Part shown: positions 10,923-22,011 of the stretch, piece after piece | Layout of the letters: each line of letters begins with the position of its first letter | How positions within the stretch are numbered: position 1 is the first letter of the stretch | Source: Cantharellus purpuraceus | Taxonomy: Eukaryota; Basidiomycota; Agaricomycetes; Cantharellales; Hydnaceae | Length of the DNA: 64,000 nucleotides | Reading direction: 5' to 3' | Assembly (NCBI GenBank): GCA_025174535.1 | Contig: JALBUN010000014.1 | Location: 372,001 to 436,000, forward strand | The notes under the pieces: model-generated | The model's input: only the letters and a program-made list of their open reading frames with translations | What the model was told of the DNA's origin: nothing | Databases searched by the model: none | Made by a program: the position numbers and the translations under genes

Positions 10923-12548
10923 TTATTGCTTTTCTAGCCCACGGTCGGTATTCTCCAAACTGCCGATCCACCAGCGATGTCGTCGCCACGAACCAGAATC
11001 CAACATTGCAAGTTCTTTCAACCGCTCTCTTGAAAATGCAAGGGTGTCATCCGCCTTCAAGGCTTCCACAACATAGGTTCTGCGAAGCAGCACCGGATCA
11101 GTCAGGTCGCAACGCATGAACCTCGCCTTACATGACCGTGCTTTGTGCCAGCGGATTGTCCGCAGAACGGAGCGCAGAGCATATATCAGGAAGAGCTAGC
11201 CGTTGCTCGTGCCATAATTTATACGCCCGGAGAAGCTGGCCTTGGACAGGTCGCTTTGGCTTGTGCTGATCCATCTCCTGGCGCTGCTCCAGCGAGGTGA
11301 CTGGGACGACACCATAACGCGCATAGCGGGGAGCCGAAGCTTTCCCAGACGGCCCAGGCAAAAGTTGGCGGGACTCTGCACTCGTCGTGGCGGGTGGAAC
11401 ACCTTTCTCATCCATAGGTGAATCGGATACATAGGTCATACCCATCGTGGGTTGACCGGTGGGGCTTGGAGTAGCCACTGGCTGAAGCACCATATCCTTC
11501 TCCCGAGCCATCCGCATCAGTTCATTATATACGCACAAAGCAGAGTGCGCGTCATTCGCCGCATCTGTCGTGGACACACAAGTCAAGCGAATCGATCTGA
11601 CTGGTGTGATGAAGACTGACATTGTAGTTGCTTCTCGCTGAGCTTGGCTTCCCAGTTGGAGGTCTGTACGCCTCCTTTGGTTAGGGTGCAACGGGTATAA
11701 AGTTCTACGATCCGCTTCAGACTTATCATTCGCCGTGTAGGCACCCGTGTAGGGTCAACCAGGTGAGCCAGGTTGGTTAGCTCCAATAGTCCGCGTGAAA
11801 CGACGCCATAATCACGATAGAGTTTGTGTCCGTCACCTGATTCAATTGTACGTTGAGCATTTGGGGACGGGAGTGTGACGTACCGAGTATATTTACGCCC
11901 ATTTTGACGATATTCTTGTCCTCCACTACTGCCTGTGAACACTCAGCATACCCTCGACAGGGAATTAGCTACTATTACCTTGACTTTATCAGGAAAACCT
12001 AAAGAAACATAGGTGATAACACGCAGACCGGCAGAGTCCACTACACACCTTTCATGGCACTGAGTTGGATAATGAGAATGGTCTGGAGGTCGCACAGTTG
12101 CAGAATGGCCGTCTTGCGTTCACCCGCTCCCTTGCCAAAGACGACACGCCACTCCAGGTCGAATCCCAGGGGCCTACGCACGCAAGTAAGCACCGTGGAA
12201 CAGCCGGCACACGACACCGCACCCTTTCAACGTGGCGACCTGCTCGTCGGCCTCTGCCTCATCGCGAATGTACACGCAAACGGACGTCGGCGTGTGTGAC
12301 TTGTGGCTGTACAGCGGGAGGCTCCGCTCCTCGTCGGCCTGGGGTGGCACTGGCACCACGCGCGCCGGTGTGGACGTGTTCTGCACCGGGAGCAACGGCT
12401 TGTGCGACGGGGTGTTCAGGGGGGGCACAGCGAGGGCATGACGGCCCGCCTCTGGGGCACCGGTCTTGTCGTCGTGCAGCCTGGCAAGCTCTGCGTCAAA
12501 CGAGGACAAGACATGCGAGTGAAACGACGACGACGACGAGGGCATCAT
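10923..12548 (-). CDS. WRN/RNase D-type 3'-5' exonuclease domain protein
   Basis: Seven exons (12548-12223, 12173-12049, 11998-11979, 11932-11884, 11836-11621, 11564-11132, 11079-10923) give 441 aa in frame. The DnaQ-like fold is shown by the ordered motifs Exo I GFDLEW (Asp and Glu metal ligands), Exo II GDGHKLYRDYG, and Exo III YAANDAHSAL with its Tyr-x3-Asp. Between them lie ILQLCDLQTILIIQL, VGVNILG-type sequence and the segment SNWEAKLSEKQLQ typical of Werner-syndrome-like exonucleases. There is no helicase domain. The N-terminal 110 residues are low-complexity Ser/Pro. After the nuclease, a Pro/Ser linker leads to a helical C-terminus (LLRAYKLWHEQRLALPDIC, TYVVEALKADDTLAFSRERLKELA) that may bind nucleic acid. 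Start ATG ATG at 12548; an in-frame ATG at 12620 is the alternative. Probably acts in DNA repair or RNA end trimming. Confidence 0.85.
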
Positions 12549-12713
12549 GGTGCGTGTCGGCGAGCCCCTCGTGTGACGGTGCGCGGCGGCGAGAGGGTCT
12601 CGTATGGTGAACCTGGACATGGGAACGACGCGCGAATGACAGCGAGCGGGTGGAAACGTGACGCGGCACGTGACACACGGCCAAAAGAGCTCAGCGTTAA
12701 CCGTCATCTCAAC
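12549..12713. promoter_or_regulatory. Divergent promoter of exonuclease and copper-fist genes
   Basis: 165 bp separate two divergent ATGs (12548 minus, 12714 plus). The sequence is GC-rich with several CGTG/CACG words and no clear TATA. The shared spacing implies a bidirectional promoter. Co-regulation is inference. Confidence 0.5.
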
Positions 12714-14251
12714 ATGGTGTTCGTCGACGGTCACAAGTATGCATGGTGCGTGTGCCCGTGTGCAGTAGAGACGCTGCTCATCGTCGCGGAGCAGCAAGAC
12801 GTGCATAAAGGGCCACCGCTCGTCGTCTTGCTCGCACACCGACCGACCCCTCTTTGAAATCAAGAAAAAGGGAAGACCCGTCACCCAGTGCGAACACTGT
12901 CGACAACTCAGAAAGACGCGGCAAGTCCACATTAGATGCAGCTGCGGCGGCAGCGCTGAGGATGTGCCAAAGGAGACTCGCGGTAAAGGTGCAGTACACA
13001 GTAGTCGTCGTGGGGTAGATCTGACATGTGTGCAGGCAAGCGCAAGATACCCACCTCGGCCGCCTTCCCAGACGGTCTCAGTGGACACCGCTCGACTCGG
13101 AAGCCCCCCAAAGGTGAGCCACTCGCCGTTGCCGTCGGCATGCTCAGAGCTTGGCAAAGGTCCCTCGAATGGCTGCGGCTGCAAATCAACGGGTCATTGC
13201 TCTTGCGCCACCCCCGTCACCAAGAAACCCACCCCCCTGTCCTCGTCCTCGTCCGCCGCCTCCTCTGCCCCCGTCACCCCGCCCCCCCTCGCATCCTGCT
13301 GCAGCGGAAAAGCCAAGTCCACCCACGCCGACGTCGGCACCGCCACCTACGCCACGCCCCTCTTCGCCGACCTCGCCCATGCCCCCCCACGCACCCACGC
13401 CTCCACCTCACACGACATGTACTACGCCCCCCCCGTCTCCACGCCCCCCACGATGGCATTCTCCTGGCCCCCCGGATCCAGCGTCGGAAAATGCAGCTGC
13501 GGCGCCACATGCGCCTGTCCAGGTACGCCCGCACACCTCACGTGCACTCGTCCTCACACGCGCTTCCCCCACAGGATGCATTGACCACGCCGATCCGGCG
13601 ACGGCGCTGCTGTCCTCCGAGTCGTGTCCCTACGCATGCACGGCGTGTAACAACTGCAATGGATTCGGGTTCGCCCCGCTGCCGACGCATGGAGACGACC
13701 CTGCGGCGGGGGCACTCACGAGCAGCCCGCTGGACGCGTGGGTGCATGCGGGCCCTAGCTTGGCGCCTGCGTCTGCAGGGACCTCGACGCCGTCGGACTG
13801 CTGTGGCGGCGCGTGCCAGTGCTCGATGCAGTACCTCTCGTGCCAGTGCACGCTGGACTGCTGCGGGTGCTGCTTTGGGTGCTCGTGCTCGGACTCTGAG
13901 GAGGGTGGTGCCGGGGGGAGTGGGGGAGTGGGCGGGGGGGCTCAGGAGGAGGAGGAGGAGGGGCGGGGCAGGTTGGGGTTTGCGGTGAGTGGGGAGCGGA
14001 GGGGTTGTTGTGTGGAGCTTGATGGGGGAGGTGGTGACAAGGGGAAGGGTAGGGATGAAGATCATGGTAGGGGGCATGATCACGGTAGGAGTGATGGCAA
14101 GGGTAAGGACGTTGATGCGGATGAGGGGGATGATGGGCCGCGGAGGAAGAGGCGCGAAGGGGAGGATCGAGCGCAGGGGGCTGATGCAGGCGCAGGAGCT
14201 GGTGCAGGTGCAGGAGCAGGAACAGATGCGCTACAGGAACGGATGCAATAG
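12714..14251 (+). CDS. Copper-fist transcription factor (Mac1/Cuf1/Ace1 family)
   Basis: Five exons (12714-12745, 12795-12982, 13036-13113, 13160-13522, 13575-14251) give 445 aa. The N-terminal copper fist is complete: MVFVDGHKYACKTCIKGHR, then SSSCSHTDRPLF, with zinc ligands Cys11, Cys14, Cys23 and His25. It continues with the minor-groove KKGRP hook (residues 35-39), QCEHCRQLRKTRQ and CSC. A KRKIPTSAAFP segment follows, as in related fungal factors. Several Cys clusters (NGCGCKSTGHCSC, CSCGATCACPGC, CPYACTACNNC, DCCGGACQCSMQYLSCQC, CCGCCFGCSC) are the copper-sensing type seen in copper-responsive members. The tail is Gly/Glu/Asp- and His-rich (GRGHDHGRSDGKG) and ends in an Ala/Gly repeat. 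The family binds Cu(I) and switches copper-uptake or metallothionein-type genes. Whether it responds to high or low copper cannot be told from sequence. Confidence 0.93.
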
Positions 14252-14498
14252 CAGGAACGGATGCGGACCACCACGCCCGGTGTACCCAATCAAGACCCAC
14301 GAGGCGCCTGGCTTTTGGATCATAGTTTCACGCGAGGGGTGTGCGAGGGGTGAGGGTAGATGTACGTCTGGGGTGGACCGTGCGAGGGTGTGTGCAGGTC
14401 CACGCCAGTGTCTGGTGTGCTCACACGTACGTTTCGCAGTGTTGCAGCTGTATTCTATTTCTATTTGCTTTCTGTACAGAGTAGTGATCCACGACAGC
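14252..14498. terminator. Convergent 3' region
   Basis: 247 bp between the convergent stops of the copper-fist gene and ALT. The poly-A signals of both must lie here or overlap. The T-rich stretch TTCTATTTCTATTTGC (about 14454) suits a plus-strand 3' end. Confidence 0.35.
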
Positions 14499-16023
14499 TC
14501 AATCACGGTACTTGTCCATAAACTCGCGATGGAAGCCCTCCAACGCGCCGACATACTCGTCGACGCCCTCGCAGAGACACGTCAGACGATAATGCAGCTC
14601 GCCCTCGCGCTGGCCAAAGCCAGAGCCGGGGACGGTGCATATGCCGGTGCGATCGAGCAAGGCCAGTGCGTAGAACGCATCGGGCTCACGGCCCTGCTCG
14701 CGAGCGGCGGCACACGCGCGCGGGGGGAGGCGTATGCGGGGGAAGAGGTAGAGCGCGCCGGGGGAGTCGACGCAGGACACGCCCTCGAGCTGGTTGAGAC
14801 GCTGGGCCATGAGGCGGGTGCGGGTGCGGAGGGCGGCGTGGATGGCGTCCGTCTCGCGGCGCCAGAGGGGGTAGGAGGGCGTGCCGGGCTGCGGGGGACG
14901 GACGAGACAGTCGACGCCGATCTGGCCGGCGAGCGGGGGACAGAGGGTGACGCTGCGCATCTTGTACAGGAGGGCGTGGATGTCGGGGGAGAGGTTGGTG
15001 GCCTCAAAGTAGCCGCCGCGACGGCCGCACTCGCCGGTGACGCCCTTGGAGATGGAGTGGAAGGAGACGAGGGCGACGGGGGAGCGGGCGGCGGCGACGA
15101 CCTTTTTGAAGGAGGTGAAGGGGTGTGCGGCGCGGTCGTGGAGGTTGTCCTGGTAGACCTCGTCGGCGAGGAGGACGAGCGAGTGCTGCTCGGCCAGCTG
15201 GACGAGACGGAGCATGGTGGGCTCGTCGAGGACGGAGCCGGTGGGGTTGCCGGGGTTGATGACGACGAGGGCGCGCGGCTGGGTGCCCTGCTGGCGGGCG
15301 GCGTGGAGGGCGCGCTCGACGTCGTCGGGCGCGGTGGACCAGCCGTCGGCCTCGTCGAGAAAGTAGGGGACGGGGACGCCCGCGTGCTGGGCGAGGGCGG
15401 CGGTGTAGAGGGGGTACTGGGGGATGGGGATGAGGATGCCGGCGGCGGGGGAGCTGACGAGCATGCCGATGAGCAGGGAGACGCCCTCGGACGCGCCTGC
15501 GGTGAGGAAGATGTTCTGCGGGTCGGCGGGGAAGCCGTCGCGCGCTGGGCAGGCGCCGTGAGCGCAGGGGGCGCGGGTGCGATGCGGGGGACTGACCTTG
15601 GATGAACTCGGCGACGTGCTGGCGGATGAGGGGCACGCCCTGGCTGTGGGAGTAGGCGCCGACGGAGCCAATGTCGCGCACGAGCTCGGCGGCGCGGGCG
15701 CGGACGTCGGCGGGGAAGAGGGCGGGGGCGGCGTCGGCGTCGAGGAGCGGGGGGTACTCTGTGAGGGCGGCGACCTGGCGGGGGAAGGTGAGGGGCGGCT
15801 GGTCGAGGCCCTTGGCCTGGGGGTTGCCAATGTTTGCGCCGACGACGGTGCGGAAGGGGAGGCCGTGGCCGGGGCGGAGGAGCCGCTGGCGGTACTCCTC
15901 CGCGCGGAGGGCGAGCTCGCCGCGGACGGCGTACTCGACGCGGAGGAGGGCGGGGTTGACGTCGGCGAGGGTGAGCGGGGCCATGCGAGGACGACGGCTG
16001 TGGAAGAGACGGCGGACAGCCAT
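14499..16023 (-). CDS. Alanine aminotransferase (PLP fold type I)
   Basis: Two exons (16023-15597 and 15544-14499, 52-nt intron) give 490 aa. It interconverts alanine and 2-oxoglutarate with pyruvate and glutamate. Family marks in order: [32 protein letters not shown], the block [51 protein letters not shown], and the PLP-lysine region [21 protein letters not shown] (Schiff-base Lys in SKG). ALYLFPRI and PGSGFGQ near the C-terminus are typical of the ALT clade rather than of aspartate aminotransferases. The N-terminus [14 protein letters not shown] is Arg-rich without acidic residues, like a mitochondrial presequence. An internal Met at residue 14 would give a cytosolic form. The gene is divergent from the desaturase and extremely GC-rich, which creates long antisense frames without meaning. 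Confidence 0.93.
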
Positions 16024-16177
16024 GCGGACGAATGCGGACGGCCCGGTGTCACAGCGTCACACGGCCCAGGGCCCCGCGGAGGGGGCGCCAGCCACGTTTC
16101 TGACGCGCTTCTGGGCCGGGTTCGCACGGGTGCAGACTTAAAGGCAGCGATGATCACACCAGAGAGCATACACGGCC
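16024..16177. promoter_or_regulatory. Divergent promoter of ALT and delta-12 desaturase
   Basis: 154 bp between the ATGs of ALT (16023, minus) and the desaturase (16178, plus). GC-rich, no canonical TATA box. A shared bidirectional promoter is inferred from spacing. Confidence 0.45.
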
Positions 16178-18026
16178 ATGGACGCTCGCCCAGACTATGC
16201 TCCCATGCAGTGGTCCCTCAAGGACATCCGCAACGCCATCCCCCCCCGCCTCTTTGTCCGCAGCACGCCCCGCGCCTGTCTCTACACCCTCCGCGACGTC
16301 GCCCTCGCCCTCGCCCTCGTCGCCGCCGCCGCCCACATCGACCCCGCGCTCCGCTCGCCCCACGCACGCGCCCTCCCCGCCGCGGCCGCCCCGCTCCTGC
16401 GCGCCGCCGCGTGGTCTCTGTAGTACGTCCCCGCCCGTCCGCTGCCACCCGTGCTCACCGCGCGCCCAGCTGGTGGTTCCAGGGCCTGACCTTCACCGGG
16501 CTCTGGGTCATTGGCCACGAGGTGCGTGCCCGTCCCCACACCGCCCCCGCCCGCCTGACCCGCGCGCAGTGCGGCCACGGCGCGTTCTCCGCGTCGCGCA
16601 CCGTCTGCGACGTGCTCGGCTTTGTGCTCCACACCGCGCTCTGGACGCCCTACTTTAGCTGGCGCATCTCCCACCACCGCCACCACAGCAACCACGCCTC
16701 CATGGAAAAAGACGAAGTGTGCGTCCCCCGCGCACCCGTCCGCCCTGCAGCGCGCTGATCCTGCCCCGCAGATACGTCCCCAAGACCCGCTCCGACCTCG
16801 GCATACCCCAGCAGGGCAAGCATGCCATCGACTACGAGGCGTACTTTGGCGACACCCCCCTCTACACCCTCTTCCTGCTCGTCCGCCAGCAGCTCCTCGC
16901 CTTTCCCGCCTACCTGCTCTTCAACGTCTCCGGCCAGAAGTCGTACCCCCCGTGGACCAGCCACCTTGACCGTACGTCGCCCCTGCCCCCAACCCCCTTC
17001 CCGCGTCTGACGCGTGTCCCGCAGCCACCTCTGTCCTCTTCAACCCCAGCCAGCGCACCGCCGTCCTCCTCTCCAACCTCGGCCTCGTCCTCATGGCCTG
17101 GCTCCTCACCCGTGCCTGCTCCGTCTTTGGCACCGCCAACGTCGTCAAGTACTACGGCGTCCCCTGGCTCGCCGTCACCCACTGGGTACGCCCCCCCATA
17201 TCACCCCCGTCCTGCCTCCTCTGACGCCCCCACAGTTCATCATGATCACCTACCTCCACCACACCGACCCCCAGCTCCCCCACTTTCGCAAGGGCGCGTG
17301 GTCCTTCCAGCGTGGCGCCGCCTGCACCGTCGATCGCGACTTTCTCGGCTGGCAGGGACGCTTCTTTTTGCACGATGTGGCGCATTATCATGTCATCCAT
17401 CACTTTTTTCCCCAGATGCCGTTTTGTAAGTGGTGGTCGCCGTGTGCCATGTGCCCATGTCTGACGACCCTTTGCATCAGATCACGGCGCCGAGGCGACA
17501 GAGTACCTTCGCGCCCTGATCGGCGACCATTACGCCTACTCGGACGCGCCCGTGTTCAAGACCCTGTGGGAGAATTACAATTCTTGTCAGTTTGTCGAGG
17601 ACGAGGGTGAGTCTGGGGACCATCTGTTGTTCGCCGGGTGTGTTCGGGCTTCTTGGGCAGGATCTGGGCTCGCCACCGCCACCCTGTTCCTGATCTCCCT
17701 GCTGTCCTTTGACCCTGACTTGCCCTCGGCCTGCGCTTCCCAGAGCCCACGCTGATCCAGCGTCTGGCATCTTTCTTGTCCTATTCCTATCGTTTTGCGT
17801 TTGCTTTCTCCGCGGTTCTTACGATCCTGACCCCACAGGCGACGTGGTGTTTTATAAGAACAAGCAGGGACGCGCTGTCAGAAGGCCTGCCGCTGCTTAT
17901 CGGCCTCGCACGAACGCGGACGCGGACATGGACACGGCCAAGACGACTGCCACCACCACGACAGCAGCGTCGTTGGAAGCGCCAGCGGCGGCTACTGCTC
18001 CAGCATCCATGGAGGAGAGGGTGTGA
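16178..18026 (+). CDS. FAD2: Oleate delta-12 fatty-acid desaturase
   Basis: Eight exons (16178-16422, 16470-16521, 16570-16718, 16772-16971, 17025-17185, 17236-17425, 17481-17606, 17839-18026) give 436 aa. Enzymes of this family convert oleoyl to linoleoyl chains in the ER membrane. All three di-iron histidine boxes are present: HECGH (residues 98-102, split by intron 2 after HE), HHRHH (134-138) and HVIHH in [27 protein letters not shown]-like LFNPSQR and the membrane segments around each box match the FAD2 layout. The N-terminus [12 protein letters not shown] is family-typical. The C-terminal tail is Thr/Ala-rich. The last intron is 232 nt, much longer than the other six (about 46-55 nt). 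A delta-15 activity cannot be excluded by sequence alone. Confidence 0.93.
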
Positions 18027-18946
18027 GGGAGATGTTTTCAACGTCGTCGTCGTCGTCATTGCAAAAGGCAAAAACGAACGATGATGATCCTGCTGCTCCC
18101 CATTACACGGCGCGGCTCGGCTCTTCCTCTGTTCCATCATGTACTCTGCTTATACACTACCTATATCCATCCACCCAGCCAGCTGTTTCGTATTCCTTTT
18201 GTTTGGAATTGTTTTTTGTGTAGGACGATGGGACGGTTTTCATTTTCTTGTTTTCTTGCGATTTGACACACCACCCCCTTCCCCATCAATAACCACATGC
18301 ACATATCTTTTATTCGCCCCCCCACCAGATATAGGAGAGTACATTTGAGAGTATACTTTGGAGGCACCTTTTTTGTCATACCACCTACATACCTAGGCAT
18401 CTGCATACCTGCCGCCTCGTCCATACCTTCGCACTACCACCAACTGCAATCTAGAAAGAACAACGGTTTAACGTACGCAAATGCCAAGAGATCTCTGCGC
18501 CGCAACTACATAGGGTAAGCTTGCCACCCGAACCTGCTGATCTTCCAGAGACCCCACTGAAGCGAGCACAGCCTCCAAACCCAAAATCTCCCCTTTCATC
18601 TATTCATTTCTCTCTCGACTCGTCTTACCAGGACCCCGCCGTCCGCCCCATTCGCGAGGCGATCCCCGCCGTTTAATGTGCCGTTAATAATAGCGAAATG
18701 TCTATTTCATTCATTTCTATTTCATTCATTTCTTGGCTCTTTCGAGCTGAACAAAGGTCCACCACGACACGTTTTTTCCAGGACCCTGCCCACAGCATGT
18801 TCGGGTCAAACATATGCCCTATATATGCTGCGGGCATTTTCGGTATTTTTCTTTACGTCCTGCCGGCCTGCTGAAATGATTGATTTTAAAAAACGGACCG
18901 AGTCTCGGGGGCGGCTCACAGTCATTCATTCCATTCAGTCGATCTG

Positions 18947-18995
<49 letters not shown>

Positions 18996-20169
18996 CCCCG
19001 ACTGTGGCTTTGGCTTGGCTTTAGCTTTTGGCGGTTGCCTGGCCCTGGCCCCTTGTCTCTCGCTCGGTGGTGCCGGTTGATAACAAGGTTTCTTGACTAG
19101 GTTCAACACGTTTTCCCTGTCCTTCGTTTAGGGTCAAAATACTCTGATCTCCATCAACCCGTACCTGTAAGGTATGTGAAAACAAACTCCCCAGTAACGG
19201 AGCACGGATATATCATGTCGTGTGACGAAAAGTAAGTGGTTGTTCTGATGGGAGGCGTCCAGTAGAGCCTGGGACCGAGGATTAGGCGGCGTCCGAAGAG
19301 ACATTCATTTATATATATATGGAAATCAGGGCCCACAGATCTGGGCGAGTGGTGATGCCATTTTGTGATCCATTTCCATTCAGAAAGAAATACCCAAATA
19401 AAAAAGAAAAAAACAACAGCGAAGAATACCGGTGACCCATTTCAAATGATGACGTCATTGGGCGAATCGGAGTTGAATTGGCCGTCCCAGAGATTTACAA
19501 GATTACCGAGGAGGCATAAAGGGAGCCACGTGGCTATAGCCTCAGGTCCCATTTTCAGAGTATCGAGAATAACGTGATGTTCCCGGGGGAAGGGCGTAAT
19601 GCACGCACAACACTCTCCCCGTCGCAGCGCCCACTCTGCGTGAAATCCATCAGAAAGTCACAGTGATCAACAAAAGATGCACTTACGGCAGAAGGACAGG
19701 AAAACCAAGGCGTCTTTGCGGAGTTTTGTCGAAGCCAGATCACGGAACGGATGACGGAGATGAATATGTGAATGTTTCGAACCCCATCGAACCTTCTTTT
19801 CCCCCTGAATAGCAGACACGTGCGTTGGTGCCAATAGGTATACAGACAGAATAGGCTCTCTCGATAGATAATTATATGTGCTTATCAACAAACGCGCTAC
19901 TCCCTCCCGCGATGCGCCATGGGGCCTGACCTCATCTCATCATTCATCAGCTTCACACGATTCAAGCAGATTTTCATCGCAGATTCGCGAGCTGGGACGT
20001 GGGCGCGCGCATGAATTATAACTTTCTTCTCAAGTGGATGATGCTCCGCTCCACTCTCACGAGCCGGCGCACCAGTACAAATTCGTATCGAGATCAGCGC
20101 AAATGTTAGTATCAGGGAAATGTCTTACACGTCATAACGGAAAAGGAATGACCAGGTGAGGAGAAAATG
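18027..20169. other. Intergenic, no gene recognised
   Basis: About 2.1 kb downstream of the desaturase. It holds its 3' UTR, a direct repeat of CTATTTCATTCATTT near 18705-18735, and a hexanucleotide microsatellite (listed separately). Frames of up to 140 codons here arise from the microsatellite and low complexity. Confidence 0.5.
18944..18996. repeat. (CTGGCT)n microsatellite
   Basis: About nine tandem copies of a CTGGCT hexamer. It would read as Gly-Ser repeats on plus and Pro-Glu repeats on minus, but neither frame continues into a convincing protein. Confidence 0.9.
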
Positions 20170-20249
20170 TACGCACACGGGGAATCGAACCCCGGCCGCT
20201 TGCTACCGCCTTGTGGAAGGCAAGCATGATACCATTTCACCATATGCGT
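20170..20249 (-). tRNA. tRNA-Gly(UCC) with a 9-nt intron
   Basis: The minus strand folds as a tRNA. The 7-bp acceptor stem is ACGCATA with TGTGCGT plus discriminator A. The D arm is GTGA-AATGGTA-TCAT. The anticodon stem CTTGC pairs with GCAAG, the variable loop is CGGC, and the T arm is CGGGG-TTCGATT-CCCCG. The anticodon stem only pairs if about 9 nt (near CAAGGCGGT) are removed after position 37, leaving the loop CTTCCAA with anticodon TCC. That is the canonical site for nuclear tRNA introns. A TTTT tract follows the 3' end (Pol III stop). There is no encoded CCA. The intron boundaries could shift by a base. Confidence 0.85.
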
Positions 20250-22011
20250 CTAGCGGGCAGGCTCGGCATCTGTCCACCATGATCAACTGCGTCTCCATGT
20301 TCTCAACAAGTTCCGATAGCAGCTTTCCTTCGGGCCTTGTACACAGCCCAGATAACGATATGCAAGTATACAACTCACTACATTGGGGCGCGTGCCACAA
20401 GATCTCGCCAGAGACAAGCGCGTACGTGTGACGCGTGTGCTACTGACAAGTCCTGCAGATACATACATACCGATTCGGGTTGACGTTGATGCCTACAGAG
20501 CGATCTATATCTGTGTTTTGAATGCATGTGCAACAGTTGAGATCCGGGAGTGGTGGCGAACGATCGCCAGCGGCTCGGGAGTCCACCGTCCCTGGTTCGT
20601 GGCATGCACCCACAGAATCTGACATCTGGCTTAAAAAAGAATGAAGGGGGGCGGTGCATGCACGGGCGTGGGTGGGATGACCAGGAGCGCCTCATGAATA
20701 GCGGTCATTGGGCGATAGCACGCAAGGCCATTGGACTCTAGAACTCAAATGCATTCATAGTCTCGAAAATAAGAGTATGACAAAAGCTGCTGCCAGGTGG
20801 CAAGATCAGGGATTTGGCGGAAAGAAGTTCTATAGACGATGCAACCGTTATGAATTCAGTACTTTGTAGCCAACCACTAGAAACTTACCTCCAGTTCCCC
20901 TTGTCTTTTATCAACACACTGTCTGTGCTATGCAGAAGAGTGTTCATGTACGTTTGGTGCAAACCCTTGCCAGTGTGGCAAATCTGACTTGCTTTGAGTG
21001 CTAGGACCTGAACGGACATTTATTTACTCCCCTATCATATAACACACCTGATGAGATGAACGTTCGAGGCCTTATTGCACGCATCAGTGATGAATACCAA
21101 TATAGTAAGCCAGGCGTCTTTGGAAAGACGTGGCTAGGTATACCCATTCGTCTTAGACTGTTCTCTATTTAGAATCTGCACGAGGAATGGCGTGGTGGCA
21201 TTTCTATTTGATGGCTTTGGCGGCTCCTTATAAATCCATCACACAGTGCAAAATGGCAGAAAGATCATGTAGGTCGGTGTTTGTTATTGGTACCACTCAC
21301 GTATGACACGCACCGTGCATTTCAATGGTCAGGTCCTTCCCAAGCAAGCTTAAGGTGTACAAACAAGGGTTACGTCACATACCGTGTCATGTAGCCCATA
21401 GACGTCCACAATGCTGTAATTTGGAGTAGCCTCTTTTGGGACCACCGCAACCGGGTCACTGATGTCACACTTCCGGCCGGATGTCACCTGCACCAACGCT
21501 CCTTTCGTAAAGCTTCGTTCACATTCTTAAAGGAATATTTTGATTTGTTTTTATACCTTGGCGACGAGCACAAAGCCGCCCGCGCATCCCAACCACCATT
21601 TTACCTCCACCATCTGCATCACCTCATCGATTTGTCAGATTTCTGTGTTTGTTCCCAGGACCACAGCTTAAGAGTATTCTGGTTGACCGATCATTCAGTG
21701 GCATAGCGGTAACATTTCTGAGGACGGATATCGAGTAAGTTCACACTCCCACCATATGTCACATCTCTATTTTGCAAAACAACACACTCACGCACACAAT
21801 TTCGCGTACCAAAACGCGAACAGAATTCTGCACCACACAACAAACGCTGCCTTTCTTGTCCCAGTGATTGGGATCTCTTCTGTTGGGAAGCATTGGCTAT
21901 AGTAGGCAAGTTCATGCATTTGCCACAAGGCCCCGGTACGGAACATTCAATATCGCCCACCCCGTCTCTCAGATATTTCACAACGAACAAGAAATAAGGA
22001 CCACATACCAC
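20250..22011. other. Intergenic, no gene recognised
   Basis: About 1.8 kb between the tRNA and the hydrolase ATG. Only short frames. The last 150 bp are the hydrolase 5' region. Confidence 0.5.

Noticed and set aside
13151..14251. 366-codon frame taken as one exon
   Set aside because: Its first part is a wrong frame. The copper-fist protein uses other frames joined by introns at 13114-13159 and 13523-13574.
13989..16758. Plus-strand open frames of 538 and 393 codons across ALT
   Set aside because: They are antisense shadows of the very GC-rich ALT coding sequence and lack any domain. The minus strand gives a complete aminotransferase.
18678..19109. Trp/Leu- or Pro/Glu-repeat proteins around 18.9 kb
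   Set aside because: They are produced by the CTGGCT microsatellite; no conserved flanking sequence.
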